Assembly (NCBI GenBank): GCA_945905745.1
Contig: CAMDQF010000006.1
Coordinates: 1 to 47,960, forward strand
Length of the DNA stretch: 47,960 nucleotides
Source: Litorilinea aerophila
Lineage (GTDB): Bacteria; Chloroflexota; Anaerolineae; Caldilineales; Caldilineaceae
Direction: 5' to 3'
The notes beneath the pieces were generated by a model. It made no database searches, was not told where the DNA came from, and saw only the letters and a list, made by a program, of their open reading frames with translations. Every line of letters begins with the position of its first letter. Position 1 is the first letter of the stretch. Both the position numbers and the translations under genes were made by a program. Positions 41,301 to 47,960 of this stretch are shown here, piece after piece.

Positions 41301-42562
41301 AGGGGCTGTCGATTGGTCAAACGTGGCGGATGCAGTTCCTCCACCAGTTTTTCAAAAGGTATCTCCTGGTGCTGGTAGGCATCCAATGTCAAGGAGCGCA
41401 CATGGCGCACGAGTTGGCGAAAGCTCATCGTTCCCGATGGACGGGCGCGCAGAACAAGAGTATTGAGGAAAAGACCCATGACCCCTTCCAGCTCGCTGCG
41501 GTTGCGATTGGCTATGGGCGTGCCAATCGAGATGTCTTCCTGGCCCGTGGAACGAAAGAGCAGAATATAGAAAACAGAAAGGAGAGTGATAAAAAGGGTA
41601 GCGGATTCGGAGACGCCCAGATTGCGCAAACGGGCTACCAGTTCAGGGTCAAGGGTGAATCGCTTGCCTGCGCCCCGATAGCTTGACACAAGCGGATAGG
41701 ATCGATCCGTGGGTAATTCTAGTGGTTGGCTATTCTGAAGCTGGACGCGCCAATAGGTTAGCTCCCGTTCCAGAATTTCACCCTGCAAACGTTCCCGCTG
41801 CCAGACGGCAAAATCGGCGTATTGGAGGGGGACGGGTGGCAGGCGGTGAGGACGCCCGGCGACGCGGGCATTGTAGAGGGCGGTCAACTCCTGCCAGAAA
41901 ATCTGGCTAGACCAGGCATCGGTGATGATGTGATGGCGCACAATTTGGAGGATGTGTTCCTGTGGCCCGATACCTATGAGTGTGACGCGCAGCAGTGGCC
42001 CTGTCTGCATGTCAAAGGTCCGATCCCCCTCTGCGCGTAGAAGCTCAATAGTTTTTTGTGTCCGCTGCTCTTCTGGCAATTCTGCCCAATCGGTCCGCTG
42101 GTGAAAGCTGATCGCTGCCCACTCTGGTCCTGGTGGAGAGACGATCTGCACTGGCTCATCACCGCGCAGAGCAAAGGTTGTGCGCAGAATTTCGTGGCGA
42201 TTCACCATTTCGTTCAGGCTATATTGAAGTGCGGAGACGTTCAATGCACCCAGGATATTGAGCCAGATAGAAGTATGATAAACTGAACTGTTTGGTTCAT
42301 ATTGGTGCAGAAACCATAGCCGCTCTTCTGCAAACGAAAGTGGCAAGCTGCCCTCTCGCCTAACAGACTTGATGGGTTCCCCCTCATTACGCTTTGCAGT
42401 CTGTTGCAGAAAGCGCACAATCTCGGCTCGCCGCTCCGAAACCCTAACGCGCAAGTCGGCGGGAAAGTGGCCTGCAGACATTCTGTATCGAAGAGTATCT
42501 CCTTCAAGCCAGATTTTTATATTCTCTGTGCGCAGTTCAAGCAAAAGATCGAGGACACTCAT
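38375..42562 (-). CDS. NRPS: docking-C-A-PCP-TE, terminal module
   Basis: This 1395-residue synthetase has an N-terminal TubC-type docking domain (1-55), a condensation domain (about 70-500) with HHIITDAW, and an adenylation domain (about 520-1030) with A3 FFTSGSTGSPK, A5 NHYGPTESHV and A8 KIRGFRVEPGE. A carrier domain has Ser1083 (VGGHSLLA). A thioesterase (about 1130-1390) has GGMCFG with Cys1213 instead of Ser. The A-domain selectivity residues read as DVQFIAHVIK by manual alignment to GrsA, close to the proline code DVQLIAHVVK. It probably adds a Pro-like residue and releases the chain. The start is two bases after the previous stop. Confidence 0.93.
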   Translation of the reverse strand: MSVLDLLLELRTENIKIWLEGDTLRYRMSAGHFPADLRVRVSERRAEIVRFLQQTAKRNEGEPIKSVRREGSLPLSFAEERLWFLHQYEPNSSVYHTSIWLNILGALNVSALQYSLNEMVNRHEILRTTFALRGDEPVQIVSPPGPEWAAISFHQRTDWAELPEEQRTQKTIELLRAEGDRTFDMQTGPLLRVTLIGIGPQEHILQIVRHHIITDAWSSQIFWQELTALYNARVAGRPHRLPPVPLQYADFAVWQRERLQGEILERELTYWRVQLQNSQPLELPTDRSYPLVSSYRGAGKRFTLDPELVARLRNLGVSESATLFITLLSVFYILLFRSTGQEDISIGTPIANRNRSELEGVMGLFLNTLVLRARPSGTMSFRQLVRHVRSLTLDAYQHQEIPFEKLVEELHPPRLTNRQPLFQTMFVLNQERELEQVLDGLTVTRIPSTSETAKFDLSLFFSEEGGAINGHLNYATDLFDAPTIRRMIGHFQTLLAGIVADPDCPIGELSLLTTTERQQLLVAWNQTDADYPADRCVHQLFEEQVSRTPDAIAIESKIASITYAELNRRSNQLAHLLQKQGIRPNDLVGVWVEQSVSTLVALLAILKAGGVYLPFDLNLPFERLSGMISDTQPKLLLSTNRTPLLTFPKREATAYLNIEQMNIVAQPDTNLTHYVASNDPAYAFFTSGSTGSPKAVLLPHRTLTNLVIWQRRNQRLGQFARTLQLSSLSFDVSLQEILSTWTDGGTLVVPSSDLRQEPPRLLRFIRDQQIERLFLPYILLQTIADCANTQAALPDSLRDIISAGETLHLTPSIRAMMQRLPHCRLHNHYGPTESHVITAETLDGPIAEWPSDAPIGKPISNTQIFLLDNHLQPVPIGVPGELYVGGAGLALGYLNRPDLTAERFLPHPFSDEPGARLYRTGDLARYREDGVIEFLGRVDRQVKIRGFRVEPGEIESVLREHPAVRDGIVGVLDDETLGKRLIAWWIGKPEAEASGDDLRSFLRQRLPDYMIPASFVRVEEFPLNPNGKIDLRLLPEPGREDASAPSASPQTPLERQLLAVWQQVLGTKNLGVDDNFFDVGGHSLLAVRLLAKVAKATGRELPVASLFYGPTIRQQAVLLAEGGWTSPWTSLVSVQPSGTRPPLFLVPPAASTGLRFAYLARVLGPDQPIYSFDPIGFDGRSEPLDSVEAIAAQYVDELRILQPDGPYLIGGMCFGAHVAFEMAQQLQIDGKHVPIVLTFDASHPTNGPTWKRPKRSLLFYARRFVAHLKNGELFQRVANYLKFHYRTLRIRLVHRFLPHGNAKDKVWDSHLRAQWRYQAKPLAGQVVLFQSDQYFKNHAQIHWPELALHGLEIIHFPNTTHRSLLLEDENVERIAEKLRQVIDRWTTEHWQDRSQ

Positions 42563-42564
42563 AA

Positions 42565-45500
42565 CTATAACTCTCCCTCCTCTACTTCACTTACAGTTTC
42601 CTCGGATTCTGGCTGTATATGCCAAAGGATAGCCTCGATTCTTTGGCATATCCCGGTTATGGTTGGCTCTTCAAAGAAGCTACGTAGGGGCAATTCGATC
42701 TGAAACGTGTCTCGGACACGAGAAATCACTTGAACTGCCAGAAGCGAATGTCCCCCCACTTCAAAGAAATTATCATAAATACCGACATGACTCACCATAA
42801 GAGATTCAGCCCAAATCGCGGCCACTTTCTCTTGAATCAATGTGTGGGGGGCAACAAAGTCGTTTTCCAACACGGGTCTCTCCGTCATATCTGGGACAGA
42901 CAGCGCACGGTAGTCGATCTTACCGTGCGGGGTTACAGGCATGGCTGTTAATTGTACAAAATGCGAAGGAATCATAACCTGCGGTAATTTCTGGCCGAGG
43001 AAAGTGCGCAATTCGTGTTCAACAATGGGCTGCTTCCCAACAAAAAAGGCCACCAATTGCTTACCAGCTTGAGTCTCATGTGTCGTGACTATTGCTTCCT
43101 GGACTCTGGGATGGTTGACAAGTACAGATTCAATTTCCTGTAGCTCTATACGAAATCCGCGTATCTTTACCTGCTTGTCTTCCCGACCGAGAAACTCGAT
43201 GTTGCCATCGAGCAGATATCGGACTAAATCCCCCGTTTTGTACAGGTGTCCCGATCCAAATGGATTGGAAATAAAAGATGCTTTAGTCAATTCTGGATTA
43301 TTTAGGTAGCCACGAGCCACCAAGGATCCACCAATATATAGTTCTCCTATACACCCCACAGGAAGTAGTTGAAGATGACGATCAAGAATATATACTTGCG
43401 TGTTAGGGAGTGGCCGTCCAATGGGAGTTGTTAGGTGTTGATTTGTTGTTTGGTGTACACGATAGGTTAGAACGCCGACTGTCGTTTCGGTTGGCCCATA
43501 GTGATTGTAAATGACGGCCTCCGTACTCTGACAAAGCTCCTGCATCCATTTCCAACGTGATGATTCACCCCCAATAATCAAGCGTTGTTTGGGTAAAACC
43601 GGTGCAGGTAAAAGCGCGGCCAGGTGAGAGGGCGCGATCTTGAGACAGTCTATCGAGTGCTGCTGGAAGTAGTCGGCTAGACCACCTGGGCTCAACGCTG
43701 TTTCACGCGAGATGATGTGCAAAAGTCCACCTGTCCAAAGCGGAGGAAAAAGCATCGTAATACAAGAATCGACCGTCAATGGTTGCACCATTGCGAAACT
43801 CATTCCCTCTTGAAACTGACAGCGTTCACAAATACCTAATACGTACTGCACAACCTGGCGATGTTCAACTGCAACACCTTTTGGCTTGCCCGTTGAACCT
43901 GATGTGTAGAGTATATAGGCCAAATTGGTCGAAAGTGTGGAAGGAGCCGATGGCGTAATTCTATGTTTTGAACTGAGATCAAGTGTCTCAAAGTTAGAAT
44001 CCAAATAAACAAGCTCACACTTGTGATGTGGCAATTTCGTTTCTATATCCCCTTGTATCACTAGCACGCTAAGATTTGTATCCTGCATCATTAACAGCAG
44101 GCGATCACTTGGCATGTCTGGCGACAATGGAACATAAGCCCCACCCGCCTTCAGAATTCCCAATATACCGACAACCATCTCCATAGACTGCCCCACTAGC
44201 AGGCCGACGGCCACATCTGGCCCGACTCCCAGGTCTATCAAGTGGTAAGCCAATTGATTGGCACGGGTGTTGAGATCTTGATAATTCACTTGCTCGCCTT
44301 CGAAAACAACCGCCACCGCATCGGGAGTCCGTTCGACTTGGGCTTCAAACAACTGGTGGATACAAAGGTCTTCCGGGTAATCGATTGCGGTGTCGTTCCA
44401 CTCAATAAGAAGCTGGTGTCGTTCCACCTTAGTGAGTAAGGGCAGTTCTCCAATAGGGCAATCTGGATCAGCAACGATACCTTCCAGAAAAACTTGGAAG
44501 TGGTCAATCATGCGGTGGATAAAGGGCTCGTCATAAAGGTCGATGGCATATTCCAGATGGCCGTTCAAGTCTGCGCCTGAATCATAAAGGTGCAGACTTA
44601 GATCGAATTTGTTCGATGTATCAATACGATTCAGTCTTTGGCACACAAGCCCAGGTAGATACAGGTCGCTTCTCGGCATATTCTGAAGGGCAAACATCAC
44701 ATCATACAAAGGATTTCGGCGCATATCCCGGATTGGATGCAACTCTTCCACCAGCTTCTCGAAGGGAAGTTCCTGATGCGCATAGGCAGCCAGCGCATTC
44801 TGGCGCACCTGGGCCAGCAGTGAGCGAAAGGTCGGGTTGCCGCCGCAATCGGCGCGCATGACGAGGGTATTGACAAAAAATCCGTATATCCCCTCAATCT
44901 CTGCTCGGCCGCGGTTGGCAATGGGCGAACCGACTGCGATATCTGTCTGCCCACTGTAGCGATGGAGCAGAACTTGAAAAGCCGCCAGCAAAAGCATATA
45001 AAGACTGGACTCGGAAGCGCGGGCCAAGCTGGCCAACGAATCGCTCAGTGGCTGGCTCAACTGGAAATGAACCATTGCCCCCCGGTGGCTGGGCTGGGCT
45101 GGACGTGGGTGATCGGTCGGCAAATGGAGAGGCTCCATCCCGGCGAGACGGCTGCGCCAGTAGTCCACAAGTTCGGCCAGCCGTTCGCCCTGCAACCGTT
45201 CCCGCTGCCAGATCGAATAGTCGGCATAAGAGACGGGGAGATCGGGCAGGGGGGACGCTTCGTTGCCCATTGACAAGGCGGCGTAGAAATGGCGCAGCTC
45301 GCGCCAGAAGATGCTGCCGGACCAGCCGTCACTGATGATGTGATGGGCAATGCGCACAAAAATGTGGTCGTTGTCCGCCAGACGGATCAGGAAGACGCGC
45401 CAGAGCGGGGGGCTGGTCAAGTCGAAGATGACCGCCCGTGCCGCGTCGATCTGCTGCCAGGCCGCGTCCATCTGTGTGTCGGCGGGCATTGCAGTTAAAT

Positions 45501-45894
45501 CGATAACTTTTATGTGCGTGGGCGGCAGTGGCTGCGCTACTTGCATAAGGGTGCCGTCGATCTCCCGGAAGCAGACGCGCAGAGAATCGTGACGAGCGGC
45601 CAGGGCGTCCAGGCTGCGTTGCAGGGCCGGGATATGGAGGGGACCGGTGAGGCGCAGCACCTGCGTTTCGTTGTAGGCCGCTGAATCCGGCTCCAACTGG
45701 GCCAGAAACCAGAGCCGCTCCTGCGTGAAGGAGAGGGGCGCGGGGCCACTTTCAGAGCGGCGGGGGATGCGCTGGCTTACTTGTACTGAGCCTGTCGAAC
45801 GTATCCCGTTCTTGCGCGCAGCCAGCAAGCGCTCTTCCAGGCGGATACGTTCTTCTGTAGAAAGCTGCGCGATGCGTTGGGTGAGATCAGACAT
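42565..45894 (-). CDS. NRPS: C-A-PCP, middle module
   Basis: This protein has 1109 residues from the ATG at 45894 (GAGG upstream, 8-base overlap with the previous gene). A short linker (LSTEERIRLEERLLAA) leads into a condensation domain (about 30-450) with HHIISDGW. The adenylation domain (about 480-990) has A3 LYTSGSTGKPK, A5 NHYGPTETTV, A7 YKTGDLVRY and A10 TPHGKIDYR. The carrier domain has Ser1050. The hand-read selectivity code is DSTKIGHVGK, near the Asp-type code DLTKVGHIGK. The C-terminus (PESEETVSEVEEGEL) is strongly acidic, as expected for a short motif that binds the TubC-type docking domain of the next protein. Confidence 0.93.
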   Translation of the reverse strand: MSDLTQRIAQLSTEERIRLEERLLAARKNGIRSTGSVQVSQRIPRRSESGPAPLSFTQERLWFLAQLEPDSAAYNETQVLRLTGPLHIPALQRSLDALAARHDSLRVCFREIDGTLMQVAQPLPPTHIKVIDLTAMPADTQMDAAWQQIDAARAVIFDLTSPPLWRVFLIRLADNDHIFVRIAHHIISDGWSGSIFWRELRHFYAALSMGNEASPLPDLPVSYADYSIWQRERLQGERLAELVDYWRSRLAGMEPLHLPTDHPRPAQPSHRGAMVHFQLSQPLSDSLASLARASESSLYMLLLAAFQVLLHRYSGQTDIAVGSPIANRGRAEIEGIYGFFVNTLVMRADCGGNPTFRSLLAQVRQNALAAYAHQELPFEKLVEELHPIRDMRRNPLYDVMFALQNMPRSDLYLPGLVCQRLNRIDTSNKFDLSLHLYDSGADLNGHLEYAIDLYDEPFIHRMIDHFQVFLEGIVADPDCPIGELPLLTKVERHQLLIEWNDTAIDYPEDLCIHQLFEAQVERTPDAVAVVFEGEQVNYQDLNTRANQLAYHLIDLGVGPDVAVGLLVGQSMEMVVGILGILKAGGAYVPLSPDMPSDRLLLMMQDTNLSVLVIQGDIETKLPHHKCELVYLDSNFETLDLSSKHRITPSAPSTLSTNLAYILYTSGSTGKPKGVAVEHRQVVQYVLGICERCQFQEGMSFAMVQPLTVDSCITMLFPPLWTGGLLHIISRETALSPGGLADYFQQHSIDCLKIAPSHLAALLPAPVLPKQRLIIGGESSRWKWMQELCQSTEAVIYNHYGPTETTVGVLTYRVHQTTNQHLTTPIGRPLPNTQVYILDRHLQLLPVGCIGELYIGGSLVARGYLNNPELTKASFISNPFGSGHLYKTGDLVRYLLDGNIEFLGREDKQVKIRGFRIELQEIESVLVNHPRVQEAIVTTHETQAGKQLVAFFVGKQPIVEHELRTFLGQKLPQVMIPSHFVQLTAMPVTPHGKIDYRALSVPDMTERPVLENDFVAPHTLIQEKVAAIWAESLMVSHVGIYDNFFEVGGHSLLAVQVISRVRDTFQIELPLRSFFEEPTITGICQRIEAILWHIQPESEETVSEVEEGEL

Positions 45895-47761
45895 TAAAAA
45901 GTACCTCGAATTGATTGGAAGCTGAATCCGCGAGCAGCGCAACTGTTACCAGCAGGGCCATATCAGCCACAGTGGGTGCGCCAAAGAGTGTAGCCAGGGG
46001 CAGGTCGACGCGCAGAGTGTGGATCACCCGCGTCACCACCTGGCTGGCCAGCAGGGAATCACCGCCCAAATCCAGAAAATTGTCATGGATGCCCACCTCT
46101 TCCAGACCTAATACGTCAGCCCAAATTTGGGCCAGTTCGGCTTCCACCGGCGTGCGCGGCGCAATGTAGTCCACGGCCAGGGGCGGCCGTTGGCGACCTG
46201 GATCGGGCAATGCCCGCCGATCGACCTTCTGGGATGTGGTCAGTGGCAGTTGTTCGAGGAAGACGAAGGCAGCGGGCAGCATCGCCAGGGGTAGGCGCTG
46301 GCCCAACGCCTGACGCATCGCACCGACGACAAGCCCTTCTCTGGCTGGAACGACATAGGCTACCAGACGCAGATCACCGTTGGGACCGGGACGGGCGTCC
46401 ACGGCTGCCATTTTCACACCGTCCAGGGCCAGCAATTCTGCTTCCACTTCGGAGATTTCGATGCGGTGGCCGCGAATCTTCACCTGCTGGTCTTTGCGCC
46501 CCAGGTAATAGAGACAGCCGTCGTGGTCGCGGCGGCCCAGATCACCAGTGAAGTAGATACGGCGGTCACTCCCCTCCGGGTCGGGTCGGAATCGTTCGCG
46601 TGTCAGTGCGGGCCGATTCCAATAGCCTTGGCTCAAATAGGGGCTGCGCACGACGATCTCGCCGATTTCGCCATCTGCCACCGGCTTCCCCTTCTCATCC
46701 CAGAGCAAAATTTCTTTGTTCTCAACTGGGTAGCCAGCGGGAAGGTTCTCAAGCCCGACTGCCGTTTCCTGAGATGCACAGTAGGTCGTTGCTGTTCCGG
46801 ATTCGGTGGCACCAAACAGATTGACGAATACGCACTTGGAGGAAAATAGGCCGCGGGTCGCGACGATATCAGATCCCATCGAAGGTTCGCCGATAAGCTG
46901 AATCACACGCAAATCCGGGTAGGTGAAACGTCCAAATGCACTGCGCACCAGTTGTCGAAAGGCTGTGACAGTAGCACTTATGACGGTAATCGATTGTCGT
47001 GCAATCCCTTCTGTCAAAGCTGCCAATCCGGAGTGACGGAAATCGAATTCAAAAAAAGTCGCGCCAGCCTGGATTGTTGCAACTGCGGCAGAACTGTTGT
47101 TGTCAAAACCTGTGCGCCGATCCTGCGCACAGAATTGAATCGCCCATATGTTGTTGCGAATGTATACAAGGTAATCCCGGTGGGTGCTGAGTATGCCTTT
47201 GGGGCGACCAGTTGACCCGGAGGTATAGCGAATAAAATAACGGGTATCGGGGTCTATGGCGATCTGGATCGGATCGGCAGAGGCGTTTTGCAGCGCTTCC
47301 TCCGCAAATAGGAGGTCAACCCCACGGGAAACCAATGAGCTTGCCATCTCTCGGTTGCTGCTATCGGTCAAGAGTAGGGGATACTCCATATCCTGTAGCA
47401 TAAAGGACAACCGCTCTTCGGGGGTCTCTGGTGGCAGTACGGCGTAACACATCCCGGCTTTGGTCGCGCCGTAGATGGCTGCCAGCTTCTCAATCCCATC
47501 TTCCATCAGGATGGCTACCGGTTCGTCAATTTGACCGCCACGCTGCTGAATCGTGCGGGCGATGCGGTTGGATGCCTGATCCAGTTCGGCATAGGTCAAT
47601 GTCTTTGTCGGATCGACAATGGCCGGTTTGTCGGGATAGGCCGCTACCATACGCGCAAAGCGCGCAATGACGGACTGTTCTGTCTCAGCATGGGCGATTT
47701 CGGCGACTTCGCCGCTGGGGTGTCTGCACTGCTGACGCAGGGCCGTCTGTTGAGCATTCAT
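45887..47761 (-). CDS. NRPS loading protein: A-PCP
   Basis: This 624-residue protein has an adenylation domain (about 25-510) and a carrier domain (about 530-605, Ser569 in LGGDSLLA), with no condensation domain, so it is a loading module. A3 is YTSGSTGRPKG, A7 is YFTGDLGRRDHDG, and A8 is GRKDQQVKIRGHRIE. Lys is kept in A10 (TTSQKVDRRALP). The A4 region (TGFDNNSSAAVATIQAGATFF) is about four residues shorter than in typical alpha-amino-acid A domains, and A5 is NLFGATESG. No known code fits. The substrate may be a carboxylic, hydroxy or unusual amino acid, which is inference. It is the first gene of the operon in this window. Confidence 0.9.
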   Translation of the reverse strand: MNAQQTALRQQCRHPSGEVAEIAHAETEQSVIARFARMVAAYPDKPAIVDPTKTLTYAELDQASNRIARTIQQRGGQIDEPVAILMEDGIEKLAAIYGATKAGMCYAVLPPETPEERLSFMLQDMEYPLLLTDSSNREMASSLVSRGVDLLFAEEALQNASADPIQIAIDPDTRYFIRYTSGSTGRPKGILSTHRDYLVYIRNNIWAIQFCAQDRRTGFDNNSSAAVATIQAGATFFEFDFRHSGLAALTEGIARQSITVISATVTAFRQLVRSAFGRFTYPDLRVIQLIGEPSMGSDIVATRGLFSSKCVFVNLFGATESGTATTYCASQETAVGLENLPAGYPVENKEILLWDEKGKPVADGEIGEIVVRSPYLSQGYWNRPALTRERFRPDPEGSDRRIYFTGDLGRRDHDGCLYYLGRKDQQVKIRGHRIEISEVEAELLALDGVKMAAVDARPGPNGDLRLVAYVVPAREGLVVGAMRQALGQRLPLAMLPAAFVFLEQLPLTTSQKVDRRALPDPGRQRPPLAVDYIAPRTPVEAELAQIWADVLGLEEVGIHDNFLDLGGDSLLASQVVTRVIHTLRVDLPLATLFGAPTVADMALLVTVALLADSASNQFEVLFNV

Positions 47762-47851
47762 CGATTTATCTTGCTGTGTGTGACATCAAACTATCGGTGG
47801 CAAAAGATTGTAGGCCTTGGTCATCGTTTCGGCCAACCTGTGCTGATTGGG
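47762..47851 (-). promoter_or_regulatory. candidate NRPS operon promoter
   Basis: On the minus strand TTGGCC (47836-47831), an 18-base spacer and TACAAT (47812-47807) lie about 45 bases before the loader start. Only a weak ribosome binding site is visible. Confidence 0.35.
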
Positions 47852-47863
47852 CTAAATCAGCAC
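47840..47863. terminator. hairpin near the right edge
   Basis: GTGCTGATT (47840-47848) and AATCAGCAC (47855-47863) form a 9-base stem with a 6-base loop. It overlaps the stop of a leftward open frame at the window edge, so it may be that gene's terminator. Confidence 0.4.
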
Positions 47864-47960
47864 GGGTTGGGGTGGCGACGGTGGTCGCTTCTTGGCAGGT
47901 CTGCCGGGCAAATCGATATGGGCCAGCAGATAGTCAAACAGGTTGAGCGGCTCTGCATTG
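47852..47960 (-). CDS. partial C-terminal coding region, function unknown
   Basis: A leftward frame is open from the window edge to a TAG at 47852-47854 and would encode the last ~35 residues of a protein (AEPLNLFDYLLAHIDLPGRP, then a Pro/Lys-rich tail). I do not recognise it. The hairpin at its stop and a promoter-like gap after it suggest a real gene end. Confidence 0.4.
   Translation of the reverse strand, partial: NAEPLNLFDYLLAHIDLPGRPAKKRPPSPPQPVLI

Noticed and set aside
45887-47761. Loss of the substrate-binding Asp (GrsA Asp235) in the loader
   Set aside because: An ungapped local alignment puts an Asp (FDNN) at that place, while the shorter upstream segment makes the match ambiguous. 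I only claim the region is atypical.

Overview
The window (about 48 kb, no rRNA or tRNA seen) reads like a moderately GC-rich Chloroflexota-type chromosome. The clues are family-level only: a soluble-adenylyl-cyclase-like protein with AAA and TPR regions, a MoxR/VWA pair, an AlaX-type editing protein, many toxin-antitoxin pairs, and intergenic DNA full of heptamer/octamer repeats and palindromes. No marker gene is present, so the phylum is an inference.

Layout. (1) 1-4,390: a lower-GC block read leftward: a TIR effector (3395-4138), a HAD hydrolase, a phosphohexomutase and a small membrane protein. The first and last genes share a C-terminal domain, which suggests a two-part TIR conflict system. 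A near-consensus promoter lies upstream at 4251-4279. (2) 4,390-13,430: ordinary metabolism: an aminotransferase, a flavin monooxygenase-like protein, thiolase and FabH reading divergently, branched-chain aminotransferase, a secreted M14 carboxypeptidase, and a UPF0175 gene whose 3' end has been rewritten by a 144-bp palindromic element. (3) 13,450-17,580: a MazF pair, a MoxR-VWA pair, a PIN-domain pair, and a 136-bp element flanked by 15-bp direct repeats that split a promoter. (4) 17,950-21,500: AlaX-type editing protein, SMP-30 lactonase and a sugar-acid dehydratase. (5) 21,768-30,816: a heterodimeric ABC exporter interrupted by a CCACCTG heptamer array, a YceI lipoprotein, and a 1389-residue cyclase/AAA/TPR protein that may be translated from a leaderless mRNA. 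(6) 30,891-35,903: a giant secreted HELGH protein, a Crp/Fnr regulator and a DUF3307 membrane protein. (7) 35,932-47,761: a colinear leftward nonribosomal peptide operon.

The peptide operon is the main find. In transcription order it encodes A-PCP (47761-45887), C-A-PCP (45894-42565), docking-C-A-PCP-TE (42562-38375), a cyclic-peptide-type ABC exporter (38378-36759) and an Sfp-type phosphopantetheinyl transferase (36762-35932). All junctions overlap or are nearly touching. By eye the second and third A domains give Asp-like and Pro-like selectivity codes. The loader is atypical, and the thioesterase has Cys in place of Ser. A short X-Asp-Pro-type product released by a Cys-TE is the working hypothesis.

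Repeats are a second theme. CCCCAAT/CCCCAGT heptamers, CCACCTG heptamers, GGAGGACA-like octamers, GTTGGGTT palindromes and long hairpins occur between genes. Some have entered genes: the carboxypeptidase N-terminal region, the phosphopantetheinyl transferase start with its ribosome binding site, and the UPF0175 C-terminus.
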